NCBI RefSeq assembly: GCF_011382985.1
Contig: NZ_CP049933.1
Location: 1,178,001-1,242,000, forward strand
Direction: 5' to 3'
DNA length: 64,000 bases
Origin: Leucobacter coleopterorum
GTDB taxonomy: Bacteria > Actinomycetota > Actinomycetes > Actinomycetales > Microbacteriaceae
In this document: in pieces, positions 29,575 through 38,859 of the stretch
Layout: each line of letters starts with the position of its first letter
How positions within the stretch are numbered: the first letter of the stretch is position 1
Notes under the pieces: model-generated
What the model was told of the DNA's origin: nothing
The model's input: only the letters and a program-made list of their open reading frames with translations
Database searches by the model: none
Made by a program: the position numbers and the translations under genes

Positions 29575-30748
29575 TTAAGGCTGCTGCCATCCCTGTGTCG
29601 GAGAAGCCGGTGGCGTTGGGGGTGCTGGGGGTGCCGGGTATGCAGGGGGAGCCGCAACCGGTGTGGCGAATGGGTAAGCCATGTGCTGTGCAGGAACACC
29701 CTGGTTGACTCTGTTTTGCCAGTTCTCGATAGTGAGGTCGAGGCGTTCGGCCTTGCCGCGGGCATCGAGGTAGAGCAAAGTTGAGGCGATCGCTATGCCG
29801 AGTGCTCCAAGCTCGGTAATCGGTGCTGTTATCGCGTCGCTCAGCACCGTGAGCACTGAGAAGTCATAAGGTGACAGCGGGTTGGGTGAGGCTGCAGTGA
29901 ACGAGCTATATCCGCCTGCTAGTGACCCTCCAACAAAAAAACTGATGATGCCTACAGCGGCACCAAACGCCAGTGTCACGACAAGAAGAATACCGAAGGT
30001 TCGCCAGACTCGCCCTTGGTGAGCTGCCACGAGCGCGATAGGGCGACCATGATTGTGGCACCCTCAAAAACCATCGCGCTGGGAACGAATGTGAGCTTTG
30101 TCGCGAGCCAGACAAGAAACACAGTGCCCGTGATGATAACTGCGGCGAGAAGCAAACCGATGAGCAGGGTGGCAGGCCCGCCCGCTGCAATTGCAAACAG
30201 CACGCCAAAAATCAGCGCAATGACGACTGCGACTATCGAAAGCCCAACGCCAATAATGACGCCCATCACAACCGTGTAGCCGAGGATCCGCCAAACGACA
30301 CGACTAATGCCTGCCCAAATTTCCCGTGCATTGGAACGGTACCCCAGAAGCCGAGAACGAATGTTCTCGGCGGCAAAGGCAGGCACAAAGGCTGAGGATG
30401 CAAGAAGCACGCACATGTAGACGAGCCAAGCGAGAAGCCCCAGAAAACCGAACCCGACTGCTGAAAGTGGGTTTTGGCCCCGAAATCGGTGCTTGATACT
30501 GACCCGAGCAACGTAAAACTCATGAGTTGGTCAGCGAGGAAGGAAGCAACTGCTGGCACAAAAACAGCCCAAACGAGCAGAACCGCTGCTTGTCGCCATG
30601 GCATTGAGAACGCCTGCGTGAGTATCTCCGAGAAGGAGGAGAGCTTTCGAATCGCAGCACCGCTCTGCTGACCCGGCCAGTTGTCGGAGCTCGGAGGAGG
30701 AACCGGGGCTCCGTTGGGGTGTGCGTTGCCGGGCAGCGGGCTACTCAT
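29575..30748 (-). CDS. multi-pass membrane protein, Pro-rich tails (two frameshifts)
   Basis: Three overlapping frames join with one base restored at 30469-30475 and one at the C run 30013-30015, giving 391 aa with an exact codon count. N-terminus is Pro-rich (VPPPSSDNWPGQQ), then LSSFSEILTQAFSMPWRQAA, about six hydrophobic helices (VMGVIIGVGLSIVAVVIALI, then LLIGLLLAAVIITGTVFLVWL), the signature FVPSAMVFEGATIMVALSRS, and a C-terminus rich in Ala-Pro repeats. The layout recalls the membrane domain of glycerophosphodiester phosphodiesterase-like proteins (DUF7847 type). No catalytic domain is present; function unknown. Confidence 0.75.
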
Positions 30749-30914
30749 GATGAAGGCTTTCTTTCATTTTTTGCGCGAAGTTTGCTGTGATGAAGTTTTC
30801 CAAATAATGAGACTACTTCGAAGAAGGCCTTTACATCAAAACCATCGCGTAGCCTGGGAACATTCGATTGCTGAAGATCGGTGACACCCTGGGCAGCCCT
30901 CGAAAGGATTTACC

Positions 30915-32097
30915 ATGAACGAAACCGTCATTATCGCTGGTGCCCGTACCCGATCGGCAAACTCCTTGGAGGACTCGCCACAGTGTCTGCTCCTGAGCTC
31001 GGAGCCCACGCAATCCGTGAAGCGCTCGCACGTGCAAGAGTTTCCGCGGCGGATGTCGAGGAAGTGCTAATGGGAAATGTTGTGCAGGCAGGTGTGGGCC
31101 CAAACCCGCGCGACAAGCTGCACTCGCGGCCGGCATCGGACTCAGTACGCCAGCCGCCACGCTCAATAAACTCTGCCCCTCCGGGCTTGCGACTATCACG
31201 GCGCTCGACCGTTCAATCAGGCTCGGCGAGCGCCGTGTCGCTGTTGCTGGTGGGTTTGAATCAATGACCCAGACTCCCCATCTTGTGAGGGGGGCTCGCG
31301 TTGGGTTGAGTTACGGTGACGGCACTTTCGAAGACGCGTTGAACCGTGACGCGCTGTTCTGTGCCATAGATCATTGCGTCATGGGTGAGGGAACTGAGAG
31401 TCACCAAGAGCCCTACGGGCTGAGTCGTGAGGAACTCGACAGTTTTTCTGCCGAGTCACATCGTCGTGCCGCAGCCGCTCGTGAGGCCGGGTACCTCGCG
31501 GAGGAGATTGTGCCGGTCGAGATAGTGAGTCGCCGCGGTACAGTCACCGTGGCAGAAGATGAAGGAATTCGTGAGGGCACCACGGCGGAGTCGCTCGCAA
31601 AGCTTCGGCCTGCCTTTGCCAAGAATGGGATCATCACAGCCGGTTCGTCGTCGCAGCTTTCAGACGGTGGGTGTGCGCTCGTGCTCATGTCGCGAGCGGA
31701 GGCTGAGCGCCGGGGAATTCCCTGGCTGGCAAGGGTGCTGGGCGGATCTGCGGTTGCTGGCCCAGATACGTCGTTGCTGTTGCAACCCGCACGCGCTATT
31801 GAAGCGGCGTGTGTGGCAGCCGGAGTCGCCGTTGCCGATCTCGATCTGCTTGAGATGAACGAGGCTTTTGCGGGTGTTACGTTATTGTCTGCTCGTGAGC
31901 TTGGTGTTGACCTTGAGCGAGTGAACGTCAATGGAGGCGCTATCGCCCTGGGGCACCCCGTGGGCATGAGCGGTGCCCGAATCGTGCTTGCGTTGGCCTT
32001 GGAACTCCGCCGCAGGGGAGGCGGGGTCGGCGCGGCCGGGCTCTGTGGCGGTGGTGGTCAGGGGGACGCGCTGATCATTGAGGTGCCCGCGAGCTGA
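30915..32097 (+). CDS. acetyl-CoA C-acetyltransferase (thiolase), two frameshifts
   Basis: Thiolase condensing or cleaving acyl-CoA. Restoring one C at 30949-30951 gives MNETVIIAGARTPIGKLLGG, and one C at 31105-31107 gives GPNPARQAALAAGIGLSTPA; the joined gene is 394 aa, exactly family length. The catalytic nucleophile Cys lies in NKLCPSGLATI, the second catalytic His in GGAIALGHPVGMSGAR, and the C-terminal Cys in LCGGGGQGDALI. AAGGATT precedes the ATG. It stands alone; pairing with a beta-oxidation or PHB pathway cannot be read from the neighbours. Confidence 0.9.
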
Positions 32098-32124
32098 GTC
32101 AAGAGATAGGGAAGGTTGTGGCCT

Positions 32125-33950
32125 TTAACCGATCGCTGCAAGATGCAGGGCAGATTCTTGCAGTGCGATCGTGTTAGCAGCGCGGATCACCGCTTCCAGG
32201 GTCGCGGACAGCACAGATGAAGCCGATCCCGCAACCCAGCGGACACCCTGTGGCACGCGCACCTCAAGTAAGGTCAGCGCGAGGCTGTCGTTGCCGTACC
32301 CGATGCTCGTTTGATGCAGCGTGAGTATCTTGATATCGAAGCCGTGCCTGCTGAGAGCTGAGGTGAGCGACTCGACAGGACCGACACCCGCGTGGGTTGA
32401 CACTTGTTCCACGCCATCGACCAGAACGTTCACCCGGGAGTGCGGCGCGGATCCCGAACCCGATTCCACGACCTCATACGCGGTGAGCTGAACGCGCTCA
32501 ACGCCGGATTTCGGGAGATAGTTCCGTTCGAACACTTCCCACACCTCGTGTGCATTGACTTCTGCACCTGTAGTGTCGGTGAGCGCCTGTACGTGTCGAG
32601 CAAGCTCGATCTGAAAACGTCGGGGCAGCTCGATGCCGTAGGAGGATTCGAGCAGGTACGCGATCCCTCCTTTGCCCGACTGAGAGTTGACTCGGATGAC
32701 CGCGTCGTAACTGCGACCGAGATCGCTTGGGTCGATCGGCAGGTACGGTACCCGCCACTCGAGCTCACGCTCGGGGTGTCAGTGCGCGTAGCCCTCTCGC
32801 GGTGCTCCGCGAAGCCCTTTTTGATCGCGTCTTGGTGAGTTCCGCTGAAAGCCGTGTGCACGAGATCACCCACGTAGGGGTGTCGCGGGTGAAGTTCAAG
32901 CTGGGTGCAGTACTCGACGGTGCGGCGAATCTCGTCAACGTCAGAGAAGTCGATCATGGGATCGATACCCTGGGCATGCAGATTGAGCGCGAGCGTAGCG
33001 ATGTCGACGTTACCGGTGCGCTCGCCGTTGCCAAAGATGCAACCCTCGACCCGCTGCGCTCCGGCGAGCACGGCGAGTTCAGCGCACGCGATCCCGGTGC
33101 CGCGGTCGTTGTGCGGGTGCACCGACAGGATCACGCTGTCGCGCCGGGCGAGGTTCCGGTGCATGTATTCGATTTGGTCCGCGTAGACGTTGGGTGTTGC
33201 GATCTCGACGGTCGCGGGCAGGTTCAGGATCACTGGGCGCTCCGGGGTGGCCTGCCACAGCGCGGTTATCGCGTCACAGATTTCCAGTGCGAAGTCTGGC
33301 TCCGTCAGGTTGAACACCTCGGGGGAGAACTGAAAGCGCACATTTGGCAGGTGCGCGGCCAGCTCGTAGACGTCGCGCCCGCCCGCGAGGATCAGGTCTT
33401 TGAGGGCTGCGCGATCCTTACCGAGTACCGTGTTGCGCCAGACCGGTGCCGTCGCCGTGTACATGTGGATCACCACGGGGTTCGTGATTCCCCGGATTGA
33501 CTCGACCGTGCGCTCGATAAGGTCGCGACGGGCTGGCGTAAAGACCACAATGGTGACGTCGTTGGGTGCGAGGTTGGTCTCGGCGATCAAGCGCACAAAG
33601 TCAAAGTCTGTTTGTGAGGCTGAGGGGTAACCCACTTCAATTTCTTTGTATCCCATCGCGATCATCAGTTCGAAGAACCTTTGTTTGCGCTCCGGGTTCA
33701 TTGGTTCAGCGAGGGCCTGGTTGCCGTCGCGCAGGTCGACCGGCACCCAGAGGGGTGCTTCGCTAAGTTGACGCGACGGCCAGTGGCGCTCGACGCGCGG
33801 AACCTGGACTCGGTCGAACGGATTCTGGTAGCGGTGCGAGGGCATTTGTGAGTGCCGCTGTCTGTTCCACTCGGGGGAGTGCGCTGGTATCTCGCCCGCC
33901 GGGGTCACGATGCTGGTGAAGTTGGGGGTCGTCTGCTGGTTACTGGTCAT
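32125..33950 (-). CDS. leuA: 2-isopropylmalate synthase (one frameshift)
   Basis: First committed step of leucine synthesis: 2-oxoisovalerate plus acetyl-CoA to 2-isopropylmalate. Long actinobacterial form, 608 aa. Catalytic barrel with [16 protein letters not shown] (metal Asp and Arg), [17 protein letters not shown], and the metal-binding [11 protein letters not shown]. The frame breaks at plus-strand G 32773-32776; one restored base continues [17 protein letters not shown] and [13 protein letters not shown]. The C-terminal regulatory domain ([21 protein letters not shown]) binds leucine for feedback inhibition. Start ATG 33950 ([10 protein letters not shown]). A leucine leader peptide lies upstream. 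Confidence 0.95.
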
Positions 33951-33975
33951 GCTGTCATTCCTGGTGTTGAAGGGT

Positions 33976-34033
33976 GACCGGCACAGCGTTCGACTCCACG
34001 GAGGGGAGCCGGTCTGGCTACACCCCGCCGTGG
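33976..34033 (-). promoter_or_regulatory. leuA attenuator: two mutually exclusive hairpins
   Basis: On the minus strand, CCACGGCGGGG (34033-34023, inside the leader peptide gene) can pair with CCCCTCCGTGG (34006-33996) over 10 of 11 positions. Alternatively GACCGGC (34014-34008) pairs with GCCGGTC (33982-33976). Each hairpin places one arm of the other in its loop, so only one can form. A ribosome stalled at the leader leucines would block the first. No U-tract follows, so control may be by translation or Rho rather than an intrinsic terminator. Confidence 0.65.
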
Positions 34034-34065
34034 CAGCGAAGGAGAAGGTTGGAGGTGTAAAGCAT
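34018..34065 (-). CDS. leuA leader peptide (15 aa, Leu-rich)
   Basis: Reads [15 protein letters not shown] and stop, 67 bases before leuA on the same strand. Three consecutive leucine codons (CTT CTC CTT) plus one at position 2 are the expected sensor of charged tRNA-Leu. The stop codon lies beside the hairpin arms described for the attenuator. Leader peptides of this kind precede leuA in other actinobacteria. Confidence 0.7.
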   Translation of the reverse strand: MLYTSNLLLRCHGGV

Positions 34066-34125
34066 GGGTAGACTGTAACACAACTCCTCAGACAAGTAGA
34101 GGTGTTGCTCAAATTAGGGACGCAC

Positions 34126-34800
34126 ATGGCTCAGATTCAGAGAACTCCGCTTGCCGATCAGGCTGCCGAGGCGCTGCTGGATCGTGTGCGCGCGGGCGAG
34201 TGGCAACTCGGGGCTAAACTGCCCGGTGAGACAACTCTCGGCCCGCAGCTCGGGGTTGGCAGATCGACGGTGCGGGAGGCGATTCGCCAGCTTGCCGGCC
34301 GTGGTGTGCTGAGTTCGAGGCAGGGGGCAGGGGTGTTTGTGGTCGCCCTCGATGTGCCTGACGACTGGGACGCGGTGCTTCGTCGCTCCGACATCGTCGC
34401 GGTTATTGAGGCGCGCGCCGCGATCGAGGGTGAGGCTGCGGCTCTCGCAGCAGTCCGGCGCACCCCGGCTGATCTGCGTGCGATTCGGCGAGCACTGCGT
34501 GAGCGTGCCAGGCATCGATCCGTCATCGAGGACCACGTCGACACCGACACCGCGTTCCATCGCAGTATTGTCGCCGCCGCCCACAACCCGATTCTGCTCG
34601 AATTTTTCGACGGCTTCACGCCGCGGTTGCGGCAGGCGATGCTCGAGATGCTGCGCACTCGGCCGGGGTTTGCGGGTGGCAGCGACGAGGATCATGCCGC
34701 GCACGAGCGGCTTGCCGAGGCGATAGCGGGTCGAGATGCCGAAACGGCGAGCTCTCTTAGTCGCTCGCACCTGGTTGCGCTGGCTGCTGCACTGGGGTGA
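34126..34800 (+). CDS. GntR-family (FadR/FCD) transcriptional regulator
   Basis: 224 aa. N-terminal winged helix: [27 protein letters not shown], then [32 protein letters not shown]-terminal FCD ligand domain with metal-binding pattern: [13 protein letters not shown] (Asp/Glu), [15 protein letters not shown] (His) and [13 protein letters not shown] (His). Start MAQIQR at 34126 after AGGGACGC. Divergent from leuA, but FCD regulators usually sense organic acids, so control of leuA is only a possibility. Confidence 0.9.
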   Translation: MAQIQRTPLADQAAEALLDRVRAGEWQLGAKLPGETTLGPQLGVGRSTVREAIRQLAGRGVLSSRQGAGVFVVALDVPDDWDAVLRRSDIVAVIEARAAIEGEAAALAAVRRTPADLRAIRRALRERARHRSVIEDHVDTDTAFHRSIVAAAHNPILLEFFDGFTPRLRQAMLEMLRTRPGFAGGSDEDHAAHERLAEAIAGRDAETASSLSRSHLVALAAALG

Positions 34801-34862
34801 CCCGGCATGACCCTTCCCGAGCCCATGAAATTGATGGAACACAAGAACTGTTGCAGAATGAA

Positions 34863-34878
34863 CACGTTCAGTGAACGT
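34863..34878. promoter_or_regulatory. probable TetR operator
   Basis: ACACGTTCAGTGAACGTGTT around 34861-34880 is a near-perfect 20-base palindrome (ACACGTTCA / TGAACGTGT) directly in front of the tetR gene at 34898. Size, symmetry and position fit a TetR dimer site. Confidence 0.75.
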
Positions 34879-34897
34879 GTTTATTTAAAGGGACTGC

Positions 34898-35524
34898 ATG
34901 ACGACCAGAGAAGCCCTTCGGCGCAACACTCGCGCTAATGTTCTTGCCGCAGCAGCGAAGCTGTTTCAGGAGCGCGGGTTTGAAACCACGACCATTCGGG
35001 ACATCGCTGAGACCGCCCAGGTCAGTGTCGGAACAGTGATGTTGGTCGGTGACAAAAGCACACTCCTTGTGAGGATTTTTGACGAGAGTATCGAAAAGGT
35101 TCACGTTCAGAGGGTTCCGGGGCTCTTGGAAGAACCACGGTCTACAACCCGCAGTTGCGCGGATGGTGTCTTCGAGTTGCTGCAGCCGTTCGCCCTGTTG
35201 TTCGCCGGGCAGGCTGACCTTGCACGCAGTTATGCGTCGATCCTGGTCGCAGGAAAACACTCGTCCAAAGTGTTCGCAGAACTTGCGGAAGTGCTCAAAC
35301 AAGAGATTCGAGCGGTGGTCTCCAAACAACGTGGGGGATGCGCGACAGATCCAGAAAGTCGCGCAACGGCGGTGTACTTCGCCTACATCGGCATGCTGTT
35401 TTTGTGGTCGGCTGACGGGAGCGTGGCTGGAGAGGCCGCAACCTCCGACGAGACTGCGAGGCTCAGCCAAGGAGTGAAGACGGTGCTCGCAGAGTTTTGC
35501 TCCTGCGTGAAGGAAGCGCAATGA
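34898..35524 (+). CDS. TetR-family transcriptional regulator
   Basis: 208 aa. Helix-turn-helix AAAKLFQERGFETTTIRDIAETAQVSVGTVMLVGDK. Upstream at 34863-34884 is a palindrome ACGTTCAGTGAACGT, a likely autoregulatory operator 15 bases before the start. The stop overlaps the ATG of the DoxX-like gene (ATGA), so the pair is co-translated and the membrane protein is the probable regulated partner. Confidence 0.9.
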   Translation: MTTREALRRNTRANVLAAAAKLFQERGFETTTIRDIAETAQVSVGTVMLVGDKSTLLVRIFDESIEKVHVQRVPGLLEEPRSTTRSCADGVFELLQPFALLFAGQADLARSYASILVAGKHSSKVFAELAEVLKQEIRAVVSKQRGGCATDPESRATAVYFAYIGMLFLWSADGSVAGEAATSDETARLSQGVKTVLAEFCSCVKEAQ

Positions 35525-35879
35525 TCCTGCTCGCCCAACCCTGGTGGATACCCGTTGCGCTCGCCGCTATTTTGCTCGGCGACGCCATCATCTCGACTCG
35601 ACCCTCGGCGTTTATTCGTCATTGTCTCGACGGAGTCAAGCTGCCACGAGAGTGGTGGTGGATTCTCATTGTCATTAAGCTGCTCGCCGCTGCGGGTTGA
35701 TCGTGGGCATCTGGATTCCGGGTATCGGATTCGCCGCAAACGTTGGTGTAATCGTTTACTTTGTGTGTGCTGCGGCCGCACACGTTCGCGCGAGATTCTT
35801 GAAACGAGAGTTTTGGATCAACTGCCTCGGCATGCTGCTGCTTTCGATACTCGCGTTTGTAATTTCGTATCTTGACTAG
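35521..35879 (+). CDS. DoxX-like four-helix membrane protein (one frameshift)
   Basis: Two adjacent frames join at the G run 35694-35696 (AAAGLIVGIW) into 119 aa with an exact codon count. Four helices: WWIPVALAAILLGDAIIS, WWWILIVIKLLAAAGLIVGI, AANVGVIVYFVCAAAAHV, and FWINCLGMLLLSILAFVISY. The pattern matches the DoxX-like family (LPREWWWILIVIKLLAAAGL with the downstream His). ATG overlaps the tetR stop. Physiological role unknown; often in stress operons. Confidence 0.8.
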
Positions 35880-35891
35880 TGGAGGCTGCCC

Positions 35892-36527
35892 CTATGCCGC
35901 GGCCACCGGCTGGCGCAGGATTGTACGGAGCTTTTCGGGGGCAACTTTGCGGGGATCACCGAGATAGATCTCGTGGTGTTTGCCCGTCATGCGCAGACCG
36001 TTTTCGGGGATGAACTCGGTGTGTAACTGTTCAAGCAAGGGAGCCTCGTCGTCGTACGATCCGACGTGCAGCGTCTGCACGCAACGGCCCTCGGTGAACG
36101 CTTCTAAACGAACATCATCGAGACGCTCGGGGCGATCCTTCGCAGAGACCTGCTCGCGAACGGCCGCAAACATCGCTGCATCGATCCAGTCGGGCACCAT
36201 GATCATCATCGTCCAGTCCCACTGTGACTTGTCACGCCCCAATGTAAACGAGTCCATATCGTCGGCCCACCACAACCCCTCGAGTGGCATCACCACGTAG
36301 TCGCGGCCCAGCTCACGCTTGCTCGCAAACTTCAGCTTGTAGGCGAGTGGGTAGAGCGCCGCCAGCGCGGCGGCATACTCGGGGTCGGTGTTTGGATCGC
36401 CGTGTCCATCGATCATGAGGAACTGCATCGCGGGTACCTCAAGCACCCGAAACTGCCCGCGCTTTGCGCGGTAGGCGTCTAGCTCCTTTTTGAAGTCAGT
36501 CTTCGACGCCTGGGTTGATGCCGCCAT
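35892..36527 (-). CDS. GyrI-like small-molecule-binding protein
   Basis: 211 aa of the GyrI-like (SRPBCC-adjacent, BmrR ligand domain) superfamily, actinobacterial long form: LEVPAMQFLMIDGHGDPNTDPEYAAAL, YVVMPLEGLWWADDM, WDWTMMIMVPDWI and LHVGSYDDEAPLLEQLH. These lack a DNA-binding domain and may bind or hydrolyse small toxic compounds. Its ATG shares one base with the stop of the upstream AlkD-like gene (TAATG), a strong coupling signal. Confidence 0.85.
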   Translation of the reverse strand: MAASTQASKTDFKKELDAYRAKRGQFRVLEVPAMQFLMIDGHGDPNTDPEYAAALAALYPLAYKLKFASKRELGRDYVVMPLEGLWWADDMDSFTLGRDKSQWDWTMMIMVPDWIDAAMFAAVREQVSAKDRPERLDDVRLEAFTEGRCVQTLHVGSYDDEAPLLEQLHTEFIPENGLRMTGKHHEIYLGDPRKVAPEKLRTILRQPVAAA

Positions 36528-37635
36528 TACTTCTCCTCTGTTGTTGAATCTGCAACCGTAAACTCGACGCGCTCGTGCGGCACACCGTTCACCTGCAGTG
36601 CAAGTGCATAACTACCCGGGTAGTACTTGCGTGTTGTGATCGCTTTGAACGAGTGTCCCGTCTCCACCTGCGTGACCTCGCCCGGCTGCAGGGAGCGCTG
36701 GGTGATCTTGAACACCTTCGAGCGCTCACGACCGCGCGCGTCTGGGAATGACAGCACGTAGTCGATAACAAGATTTGCTGGTCCCTCACCCACGTTGGTG
36801 ACCTCCGCCCCAAAACGCACCGCACCACCCGCAACAACCTCCGTGTCAGAAAGCAGAATCGGTGAGACTCGAACCCGCGCCGGCGGAAAACCGAGCAGCG
36901 CAAGCGCGCCCGCATCGCCGCGCTTTACGAGCGTGCGGAGCGCGTGCCGAGAAGTTCGTTCGACGTGGGTTCCACCCTGATCCCGCCACGCCTGCACCAC
37001 CGACACGGTGAACTCGGGGTGAGCGCGACTGTGGTCGTTCAGGTGATTCGCGACGGATCGCCGCACGGATTCTTCGGGGTCGTCATAAAGCGCGTCGAGA
37101 ATTGGCCGGGTCGGTGAGGGATCACTGACCAGCAGCGGCAACCGTTCGCCCCAGGGCAGCAGCGGTCGACTGCCCTCGGAGGCCAGTCTTCGCACGTGCC
37201 AGTTGGGATCGTTTGTCCACTCGCGCATGTGCCCAAGCCCACGCTCAAGATCGTGCAGCAGCAGCGGGCGAATCGCAAACTCCGAGGTCATTTGTGGAGT
37301 GAGCTCACGCATGAGGTCCATACCGTTGTCGAACGCGGCTGCCGATCCCGCGTCAACCGCACTCCATGAGGCGGCGAGACCCACCGGCCACAGCACCCAC
37401 CCTCGAACTCTTCGTTGCGCAGCGCAGAGCGCACCACACGCGAGAGATGATCTCGGTCGCCCCCGACATCGTTCAGGATCGCTCGTGCAACGGCTCGTGC
37501 TCGCTCGCTGAGCGTCAGCGATTCAAGTTGGGCACCCGCTGCCCGAGTCGCGACAAAAGCGCTATCGGTATCAGCGATCTCCAGCATTTCAGAGAGCCGT
37601 GTGATGCTGCGCTCTCCGAGTAGCTCGTCTGTCAT
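36527..37635 (-). CDS. AlkD-like DNA alkylation repair protein (one frameshift)
   Basis: HEAT-repeat protein, 369 aa after restoring one base at plus-strand C 37400-37402, which joins RNEEFEGWVLWPVGLAASW. Repeats include LLHDLERGLGHMREWTNDPN, WHVRRLASEGSRPLLPWGE and DPEESVRRSVANHLNDHSR. AlkD-type proteins grip alkylated DNA and excise bulky or cationic lesions. The last 110 residues (RVSPILLSDTEVVAGGAVRF and on) form a beta-rich extension known in part of the family. ATG 37635 chosen; GTG 37641 possible. Coupled to the GyrI-like gene. Confidence 0.87.
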
Positions 37636-37656
37636 CGACACAGCTGTATCCTGCCT

Positions 37657-38106
37657 TTACTTAAGAGATGCGCGAATCATCGCGACAGCGGATTCAATGC
37701 GGCGTAGTCGTGTTTCGGACTTCTTGGCGTCTTCGACCGCCCGAACATGCTCTTTGCGATGTGTGTAAGGGAGCGCATCAAACGCCGAGCGCACGTTTGG
37801 GTCAGCGTCCAGCGCAGCCGCAAGATCTGCGGGCACCTCGACCTCTCGCGGTGCGTCGTCAAGCGTGATGACGGCCGCGATCTTGTCACCAGTGTCAACG
37901 CCCAGCTCGGACCTGGCAGCTTTCGACAGCCCGATGAGGTTTTTGCCGCCCATAACCCCCAAACGCAGCCGAGCAGTTTTCTCGCCAATTGTCACGGTTA
38001 CGGCCGCTCGTTTGCCGCCACCGAGTGCCACGACCTGCTCGTCACTCAGCTCAATCGCGGTTGCCGGCCCGTGTGGCTCAAGGGTGGTCTGAATCTGAAT
38101 GCCCAT
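37657..38106 (-). CDS. DUF1905/YdeI-type (bacteriocin-protection-like) protein
   Basis: 149 aa. DUF1905 beta-barrel residues 1-85 (IQIQTTLEPHGPATAIELSDE, RLRLGVMGGKNLIGLSKAAR, LGVDTGDKIAAVITLDD), then a YdeI/OmpD-associated helical tail (VPADLAAALDADPNVRSAFD, LPYTHRKEHVRAVEDAKK, RRIESAVAMIR). The start at 38106 (MGIQIQ) is chosen; the longer read from 38136 adds unlikely residues. Molecular role not established. Confidence 0.88.
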   Translation of the reverse strand: MGIQIQTTLEPHGPATAIELSDEQVVALGGGKRAAVTVTIGEKTARLRLGVMGGKNLIGLSKAARSELGVDTGDKIAAVITLDDAPREVEVPADLAAALDADPNVRSAFDALPYTHRKEHVRAVEDAKKSETRLRRIESAVAMIRASLK

Positions 38107-38165
38107 GCAAAACATGCTACTCGGCACCCCCGACAAAGCTGGAGCGCACGGCGTAGGCTTGCCGC

Positions 38166-38813
38166 ATGTGCGCGAGTTATGGACTTGGCGGAGGACCTCA
38201 CGAGCTCGGCCTCACCTTTGATCTGCCGCCAATGCACGAACCGGAGAGCCGAGAACTCATCGCTCAGTGGGCGCGAGAAAATCACAGCAAAGCCTCCATC
38301 ACGGGCCGTCACGCGAGAAACCTCAACCCGCTGATTCACGAGGGGTACGGTGAGCGCACGGTCGAGCTTGGTTGGTGGTGGCTCCATATTGGATCGGAGC
38401 CAGCCCCCTTTAGTGCCTTCAACTCACGCGACGACAATCTGCTCGCGAAGTGGCGCGACCCTCTGCAGCGTCGCGCGATCCTGCCCGCCCACTGGTACAT
38501 CGAGAAGGGGCGCACGTTCGCGATGCCCGACGACGAGTTATTCGGAATTGCCGCGATCGTGACCCCGGTTTCGCAGCCGGATGGCAAGAAGCTCATGACC
38601 TACTCGATGGTGACGAGAGCATCACTCGCCCGCGCCGCCGACGTTCACCCGCGCATGCCACTGCTGTTGCCGCGGGAGGCGCACGACACCTGGCTGGATC
38701 CGGCCCGACCGGGGGACAGGTCACTTGTGACCGAGGCTGTTCGTGCATCGGATGATTTTGCCGCCGAGGTCGTCATCATTTCTGACCCCGATGCCGGGGC
38801 GACGCTAGGCTAA
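38166..38813 (+). CDS. SOS-response-associated peptidase, SRAP (YedK/HMCES) family, divergent
   Basis: 215 aa. The catalytic Cys2 is exposed after removal of Met1 (MCASYGLGG), forming a thiazolidine bond to abasic sites in single-stranded DNA. Other family landmarks: NLNPLIHEGYGERTVELGWWW, FNSRDDNLL (in place of NARSET), RRAILPAHWYIEKG (in place of P.GYYEW) and the active-site His in VHPRMPLLLP. The replaced motifs mark an actinobacterial branch. Adjacent to repair and DUF1905 genes but divergent from them. Confidence 0.9.
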   Translation: MCASYGLGGGPHELGLTFDLPPMHEPESRELIAQWARENHSKASITGRHARNLNPLIHEGYGERTVELGWWWLHIGSEPAPFSAFNSRDDNLLAKWRDPLQRRAILPAHWYIEKGRTFAMPDDELFGIAAIVTPVSQPDGKKLMTYSMVTRASLARAADVHPRMPLLLPREAHDTWLDPARPGDRSLVTEAVRASDDFAAEVVIISDPDAGATLG

Positions 38814-38859
38814 ATGAGACGCCCGAGTCTGGGCAAAACACGCGAATGGAGATGCAGCA

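Noticed and set aside
30749..30914. Possible small gene between the membrane protein and thiolase
   Set aside because: No frame with a start and Shine-Dalgarno; AT-rich stretch more likely to be a divergent promoter.
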